Positions 7,324 through 11,257 of a stretch of DNA of 11,257 nt are shown piece by piece. Under the pieces are notes generated by a model. The model saw nothing but the letters and a program-made list of their open reading frames with translations. It was not told the DNA's origin and ran no database searches. Numbering within the stretch: position 1 is the first letter of the stretch; the number at the start of each line of letters is the position of its first letter. A program made the position numbers and the translations under genes. The DNA is from an uncultured bacterium (GTDB taxonomy: Bacteria > UBA4055), in contig CALMWI010000142.1 of the NCBI GenBank assembly GCA_937873545.1, forward strand, positions 1 through 11,257, written 5' to 3'.

Positions 7324-8637
7324 TTACCTTTTTACCGTTTTTGTATAAACATCAATTATCTCTGTGCACGCTTTATCCCATTTGATCAGTTCGACTTCGT
7401 GCCTACCAGCCGCACCGAGTTTCTTTCTGTAATCAGGTTTTTCAATAAGTTCTATTATGTGATCGGATAGAAGTTTTACATCCCAGAAATCAACTTTAAT
7501 AGCATTTTGTATGACTTCGGCGACCCCTGATTGTTTTGAGATTATAGTTGCAAGGCTGTAAGACATTGCCTCGAGCGGAGCTATGCCGAACGGCTCGGAT
7601 ACCGAGCTTAAGACATAAATGTCCGAGTTCGAGAACATTTCAGCCACATGTGTACTGTTAAGGAAACCGGTAAACAGAAACCTGTTTTTGAGTCTGTATT
7701 TTGCGGACTTGTGTATTATCTTTTTTTCCATATCGCCCGCTCCGGCCATAACAAATCTGACCTTCGGGTATTTTTCCAGAATTATCCGCGCGGCTTCGAG
7801 GAAATAGTCCGGACCTTTCTGCAAAGTTATTCTGCCGAGGAACAGAACGACCGGGTCTTTAAACAGCCGTTTCTTGTTTTCGAATTCCCTTATGTCTATA
7901 TTATGGGCGTTATGCACGACACTTATCTTGGCTGTGTCGATCAGGTATCTCGAGATCACCATTTCGGCGGTGTATCTGGATACTGCAATTACCGCATCGG
8001 CATCTGTCATGCCGGAATATTCGATGTTATGGATCCTGATGTCTCCAGCGCCGCCCGCACGGTCAAATTCTGTTGCGTGTATATGGCAGACCAGTTTTTT
8101 GCCCGATACCGTTTTAGCTATAATACCCGCAGGATAAGTAAGCCAGTCGTGGGCGTGGATTATGTCGTACTCAAGCGACTGGGCATATCTTTGAGCTCTG
8201 AGCGTGAATTCTTTAACTTTTTCAAATATGTTCTCGCTGCCCATAATATTGTTCAAAACTTCTCTAAAAGGTACTTTTGATTTGTAATCGTACCTTTCCG
8301 TAAAGTTTTCAAAATACTCGTAGAAGGTGCTGATCTCTTTCATGCTTATATACGATTCAGGAACAGAAGAAACTCCGACGAATTCAAATTTCTCACGCGC
8401 TGTTTTAAATACGGTGTTTGTAAACTCAATTTCCTTAGCAGGTGATAAAAACTTTACCGGAAGAGAGTCAACATCGCTTTCAGTCCTCATCGGAAAGTAA
8501 ACTTCTTCGCGGGTAGGCAGAACGAGGTCAACTTCGACACCCTGCTTTAAAAGTCCTTTGACGATTCCGTAACATGCGGTTCCCAGACCACCGGAAATAA
8601 GCGGCGGGAATTCCCATGTGAACATGAGTACTTTCAT
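7324..8637 (-). CDS. GT4-family glycosyltransferase, glycogen-synthase-like
   Basis: This 437-residue GT-B fold transferase probably elongates alpha-1,4-glucan from a nucleotide sugar. N-terminal half: MKVLMFTWEFPP, a GGLG nucleotide-sugar loop (16-19) as in starch/glycogen synthases, HAHDW (161-165) and HIHATEFDR (185-193). C-terminal half: GRITLQKGPDYF (268-279), a glycine-rich MAGAGD (297-302), and the E-x7-E retaining-transferase motif in SEPFGIAPLEAM (Glu348 and Glu356). It is shorter than classical GT5 GlgA (about 470-500 residues) and resembles the GT4-type GlgA or glycogen-maltosyltransferase-like proteins found next to GH57 and debranching genes. The start ATG overlaps the debranching stop (ATGA), indicating translational coupling. 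Donor (ADP- or UDP-glucose) and acceptor are unknown. A role in another glucan or glycoconjugate is possible, though the operon argues for storage glucan. Confidence 0.87.
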   Translation of the reverse strand: MKVLMFTWEFPPLISGGLGTACYGIVKGLLKQGVEVDLVLPTREEVYFPMRTESDVDSLPVKFLSPAKEIEFTNTVFKTAREKFEFVGVSSVPESYISMKEISTFYEYFENFTERYDYKSKVPFREVLNNIMGSENIFEKVKEFTLRAQRYAQSLEYDIIHAHDWLTYPAGIIAKTVSGKKLVCHIHATEFDRAGGAGDIRIHNIEYSGMTDADAVIAVSRYTAEMVISRYLIDTAKISVVHNAHNIDIREFENKKRLFKDPVVLFLGRITLQKGPDYFLEAARIILEKYPKVRFVMAGAGDMEKKIIHKSAKYRLKNRFLFTGFLNSTHVAEMFSNSDIYVLSSVSEPFGIAPLEAMSYSLATIISKQSGVAEVIQNAIKVDFWDVKLLSDHIIELIEKPDYRKKLGAAGRHEVELIKWDKACTEIIDVYTKTVKR

Positions 8638-10670
8638 TTTTCAGCCCCGATTTTATCGAATATATGTTCAGCGGTCATAAGTGCAGCTATACTCCAAGCC
8701 TGTGCAGGACATCCCTTAGGAAAATGCGGATTGTCACCGTCCCAGACTTCTGCAACTGAAGATATATTGCCTTTTAATATTCCCTGTTTTAATCTGTCAG
8801 TAAAAGAGTCAATGCTGCTTCTGATCTCAGCCTTTTTCATCTTCTTTTTATTTATGAGCACGAAAGTCTCGATGAAAGGCCCGAGCAGCCATGCCCATAC
8901 GGTCCCCTGGTGATAAGCCATGTCAAGCTGTGTCTGACTGCCGATATATTTCTTCTTGAAAGAGCTGTTCCTCGGTGTAAGTGTCCTAAGCCCGTAGGGC
9001 GTAAGAAGTTCTTCATGCGCGATCTTCCAGCTCCCGGCTATTATTTCTGTATCCCAAAGCTGATAAGGAAGAGATGCTGCTATTATCATATTAGGTCTGT
9101 ATTCATCTATCGGGTAGTTGTTCTCGATCCGGTCTGAAAGGTGGCTGTTCACTACGAACTTGCCGGCTGAGGATTCCACTTTCTTGATCAGCGCGGTAAC
9201 ATCTTTAGCGCTGAATTTAATATATTTTAGCGTAAAGGTCTTTTTACCGAGTTCTTTTGCCGTTCTTTCAAAAGTCTTTAAGGCATTATACCATAACGCG
9301 TTGATCTCGACCGGCTTACCCCATCTCGGTGTGACGGGATTTCCGTAAACCTTCGCATCCATCCATGTAAGTCCGTCTTCACCATTTTTTATTTCGATCA
9401 GACCGTCGTCGTCGCAGAAGAAGGGCAGAAGTTTGTTGAAAGCATAATTTCCGACTATCTCGGATAAATACCCGAACATCGTTATTTTAGTTTTTTCGTC
9501 GCCGATGTGATCCCAGATGTCGGACAGTCTGACAGCGAACCACAATGACGCATCAACTGTGTTGTGGTTCGTTCCTTCGCCGCCTTCTCCTATTACATTG
9601 GGTAATAGGCCTTTCTGAAGCTGTCTTCCGTATTTATCGAGGATCTTTAAATACAAGTCAAATCTGCCCTGATATAGAAGTCCCTTCATGCTTATCATTG
9701 TATCACGCCCCCAGGCAGAGAACCACGGGAATCCGGCAATTATGTCATCTTTCAGTACAAATAGATTATAAAGGTCGGACAGGATCTCCGGATACTTTTT
9801 CAGAGTGTAAAGGTTGTCGTCGTCAAAATTCACTTTATCAAGAGTGTACTTCGGACTGCAGCTTTTAGGATGATCTTTGGGATAAATACTTTTTGAATAT
9901 CTTTTATCTATTTCTTTCGATATTTTTTCGGCATTTTCGATAGGTTCATCGGAGTATAGAATGTATGCAGATTCGCAGTTTTCAAGCGTCATTGATATTA
10001 CGCAGGGTGAAATAACGCTCTCAGAAGCGTCATACCCTCTGGTCGCGTCAGCAGGATAATAAACATTCCTGAAAATTATTTTCGAGTCGCGGATGTCGCC
10101 TTTTGAAACACTGATATGTCCCGCCGCTTTGGTATCAAGCCTGCTGAACGACGCTGAACTGTCGCTGTCTTTCATAAATATGGTCACTGTCCTGTCCCAG
10201 ATATCAACAGGATTTACGGAATGATGATCCCTGAGCGAGAATTTCGGCCTAATCTCAAGTTCAACAGCCGTGCTGCAGTAATTGGTGAAAGATATTTTGA
10301 CTATATTTTTAGAAGGGTGCATTTTAATATCTTTGATCACAACGAACTCGTCGGATTTTGGGATGGAAGAATAAAGAAAAGAGGGATAAGGATAGAACCA
10401 TGTTTTTACGATATGTTCGTATCCGTTCGGATAAATGCATTCCGCATAATTATTCGAATCAAGATATACTTCCTTGCTACGCCATCTTACTTTTACTTCC
10501 TGAGCCTGCACTATATGTGTTCTCTTAAGATTTTTGTCTGAAGATATCAGCAGTCCGTTGTACTTTCTTTTATTTACAAGGTTGCCGCATCCCATAGAAT
10601 AACCGCCTTTACTGTTGCTGATCACCCATTCATGATGCATAACCTCGTTATAATAATAATTGAAATCCAT
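8634..10670 (-). CDS. Amylo-alpha-1,6-glucosidase (glycogen debranching, GH133 type)
   Basis: This 678-residue cytosolic enzyme hydrolyses alpha-1,6-linked glucose at glycogen branch points. The N-terminal GDE_N-like beta domain (about 10-260) begins EWVISNSKGGYSMGCGN, typical of bacterial debranching enzymes that lack a GH13 transferase domain. The C-terminal (alpha/alpha)6-barrel region (about 285-670) carries FPWFSAWGRDT (314-324), NTVDASLWF (370-378), GLTWMDAK (433-440), KPVEINALWYNAL (452-464), YHQGTVW (586-592), AEVWDGD (640-646) and GCPAQAWS (653-660). The acidic residues in the NTVDASLW and AEVWDGD motifs are the likely general acid and base by analogy with eukaryotic debranching glucosidase domains. 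A consensus AGGAGG lies 5 nt before the ATG and overlaps the TAG stop of the preceding gene. The 4-nt overlap with the next gene points to coupled expression. Because only the glucosidase half is present, another protein must supply the 4-alpha-glucanotransferase step. Confidence 0.94.
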   Translation of the reverse strand: MDFNYYYNEVMHHEWVISNSKGGYSMGCGNLVNKRKYNGLLISSDKNLKRTHIVQAQEVKVRWRSKEVYLDSNNYAECIYPNGYEHIVKTWFYPYPSFLYSSIPKSDEFVVIKDIKMHPSKNIVKISFTNYCSTAVELEIRPKFSLRDHHSVNPVDIWDRTVTIFMKDSDSSASFSRLDTKAAGHISVSKGDIRDSKIIFRNVYYPADATRGYDASESVISPCVISMTLENCESAYILYSDEPIENAEKISKEIDKRYSKSIYPKDHPKSCSPKYTLDKVNFDDDNLYTLKKYPEILSDLYNLFVLKDDIIAGFPWFSAWGRDTMISMKGLLYQGRFDLYLKILDKYGRQLQKGLLPNVIGEGGEGTNHNTVDASLWFAVRLSDIWDHIGDEKTKITMFGYLSEIVGNYAFNKLLPFFCDDDGLIEIKNGEDGLTWMDAKVYGNPVTPRWGKPVEINALWYNALKTFERTAKELGKKTFTLKYIKFSAKDVTALIKKVESSAGKFVVNSHLSDRIENNYPIDEYRPNMIIAASLPYQLWDTEIIAGSWKIAHEELLTPYGLRTLTPRNSSFKKKYIGSQTQLDMAYHQGTVWAWLLGPFIETFVLINKKKMKKAEIRSSIDSFTDRLKQGILKGNISSVAEVWDGDNPHFPKGCPAQAWSIAALMTAEHIFDKIGAEK

Positions 10671-10680
10671 AAAATCCTCC
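10665..10680 (-). promoter_or_regulatory. Strong Shine-Dalgarno site for the debranching enzyme gene
   Basis: The minus strand reads TTAGGAGGATTTTATG, a full AGGAGG anti-16S match 5 nt from the ATG and the best ribosome site in the window. It is formed partly from the stop codon (TAG) of the preceding transferase gene, so termination and reinitiation are adjacent. This fixes the start of the debranching gene with confidence. Confidence 0.85.
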
Positions 10681-11257
10681 TAATATTTATTTAATACGGG
10701 TACGATGTTCTTTGACACTATATGATCCCAGTCTATCTCGTAAGCCAGTTTCTGGGATTCTCTGAAATGTCCTGAAGACGTTTCTTTATTCATGTTGTTC
10801 TTCAATTTCTTAAAAATATCATGTGCCTGTTCTTTAACAATAGCCTTTTCGATACCGGTTTTTTCCTCAGATTTCATATTCATCAGTTCCTGAATAGAAA
10901 GTTCCCCGCTGTTCTTTGTAAAATCCACTATATGGTAAGAATTATCATTCGTTCTGTATTTTGATCTAATAAGTCCGCAGCAACCGCAGGCATCCGAAAG
11001 CACGGCCAGACCGCCGAACTGTATCGTTTCGATCTGAGCTATACCGAAAGGTTCATAAATGGACATCCCGAGTTCCGCGTCAGATCCGATCCTCAGATCT
11101 ATCCACTGTGCATTTTCAGGCATCCTGCTGCCGCATGAATGTCTGTTAAATCCGAACTGATTCATGAATATGCCTTTTATCGCTTTTGATCTGGCATTAA
11201 AATGAGACAGGTCGTTATATATGTCAGTTTCCACTCCGACAAGATCAGGCCATCCTT
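10680..11257 (-). CDS. Glycogen-synthase-like glycosyltransferase, C-terminal part (5' end outside window)
   Basis: 191 codons are visible and the frame stays open to the right edge of the window, so this is the C-terminal part of a longer protein. The GTG at 11234 is internal: codons for GWPDLVG precede it in frame. The region contains IYEPFGIAQIET, a GT-B E-x7-E signature (Glu codons at about 11052-11054 and 11028-11030), preceded by WIDLRIGSDAELG and followed by FGGLAVLSDACGCCGL. This matches the donor-binding domain of glycogen/starch-synthase-like retaining transferases. The last 90 or so residues are charged and helical, ending VLNKY. It is the first visible gene of the operon, 9 nt before the debranching gene. 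Which GT family (GT4, GT5 or another) cannot be decided without the N-terminus. It is clearly distinct from the second transferase in the operon, being more cysteine-rich around the motif. Confidence 0.75.
   Translation of the reverse strand, partial: GWPDLVGVETDIYNDLSHFNARSKAIKGIFMNQFGFNRHSCGSRMPENAQWIDLRIGSDAELGMSIYEPFGIAQIETIQFGGLAVLSDACGCCGLIRSKYRTNDNSYHIVDFTKNSGELSIQELMNMKSEEKTGIEKAIVKEQAHDIFKKLKNNMNKETSSGHFRESQKLAYEIDWDHIVSKNIVPVLNKY

Noticed and set aside
7648..8280. 210-codon plus-strand open frame
   Set aside because: It is the antisense shadow of the GT4 gene; the translation shows no family signature and the sense strand is certain.
11232..11234. GTG as the start of the right-edge glycosyltransferase
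   Set aside because: The frame continues upstream to the window edge, the GTG has no good ribosome site, and a 184-residue protein would lack the N-terminal half of a GT-B enzyme.
3561..11257. A hidden novel defence or mobile system inside the minus-strand operon
   Set aside because: All five genes carry clear carbohydrate-active enzyme motifs, there are no terminal repeats or integrase/transposase genes, and codon use looks uniform by eye.

Overview
The window looks like chromosomal housekeeping DNA from a moderately AT-rich bacterium. It has dense gene packing, purine-rich Shine-Dalgarno sites and frequent ATA/AGA codons. The glycogen-type cluster (debranching enzyme, GT4 synthase-like protein, GH57 amylase, DUF3417-type phosphorylase) resembles arrangements I recall from Bacteroides and relatives. 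An FCB-group or neighbouring uncultured lineage is therefore plausible, but I cannot name the organism. I saw no phage, insertion-sequence, CRISPR, tRNA or rRNA signal. No gene-free stretch exceeds about 150 bases.

Layout. From 1 to 2353, on the minus strand, an FAD-linked oxidase of the GlcD/D-lactate dehydrogenase type is followed by an RseP-like intramembrane metalloprotease. The two overlap by an ATGA junction, and the protease runs off the left edge. Positions 2354-2502 are a divergent intergenic region. From 2503 to 3438, on the plus strand, lies a CorA-family metal-ion transporter. Positions 3439-3560 hold a strong hairpin terminator between convergent genes.

From 3561 to 11257, all on the minus strand and read right to left, there are five tightly packed carbohydrate genes. 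They are the C-terminal part of a glycogen-synthase-like glycosyltransferase (start outside the window), a GH133-type debranching enzyme, a GT4 glycogen-synthase-like glycosyltransferase, a GH57 alpha-amylase-type enzyme and an alpha-glucan phosphorylase. Intergenic gaps are 9, -4, 4 and 18 nt, so they very probably form one operon.

Working together, the operon would build and mobilise an intracellular alpha-1,4/1,6-glucan. The glycosyltransferases elongate chains, the phosphorylase releases glucose-1-phosphate, the debranching glucosidase removes alpha-1,6 stubs, and the GH57 enzyme cuts or transfers maltodextrin segments. No GlgB branching enzyme or GlgC pyrophosphorylase is visible here. 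I found no clearly unprecedented system. The points most worth checking are the two synthase-like transferases in one operon, the short debranching enzyme with no transferase domain, and the oxidase-rseP coupling.
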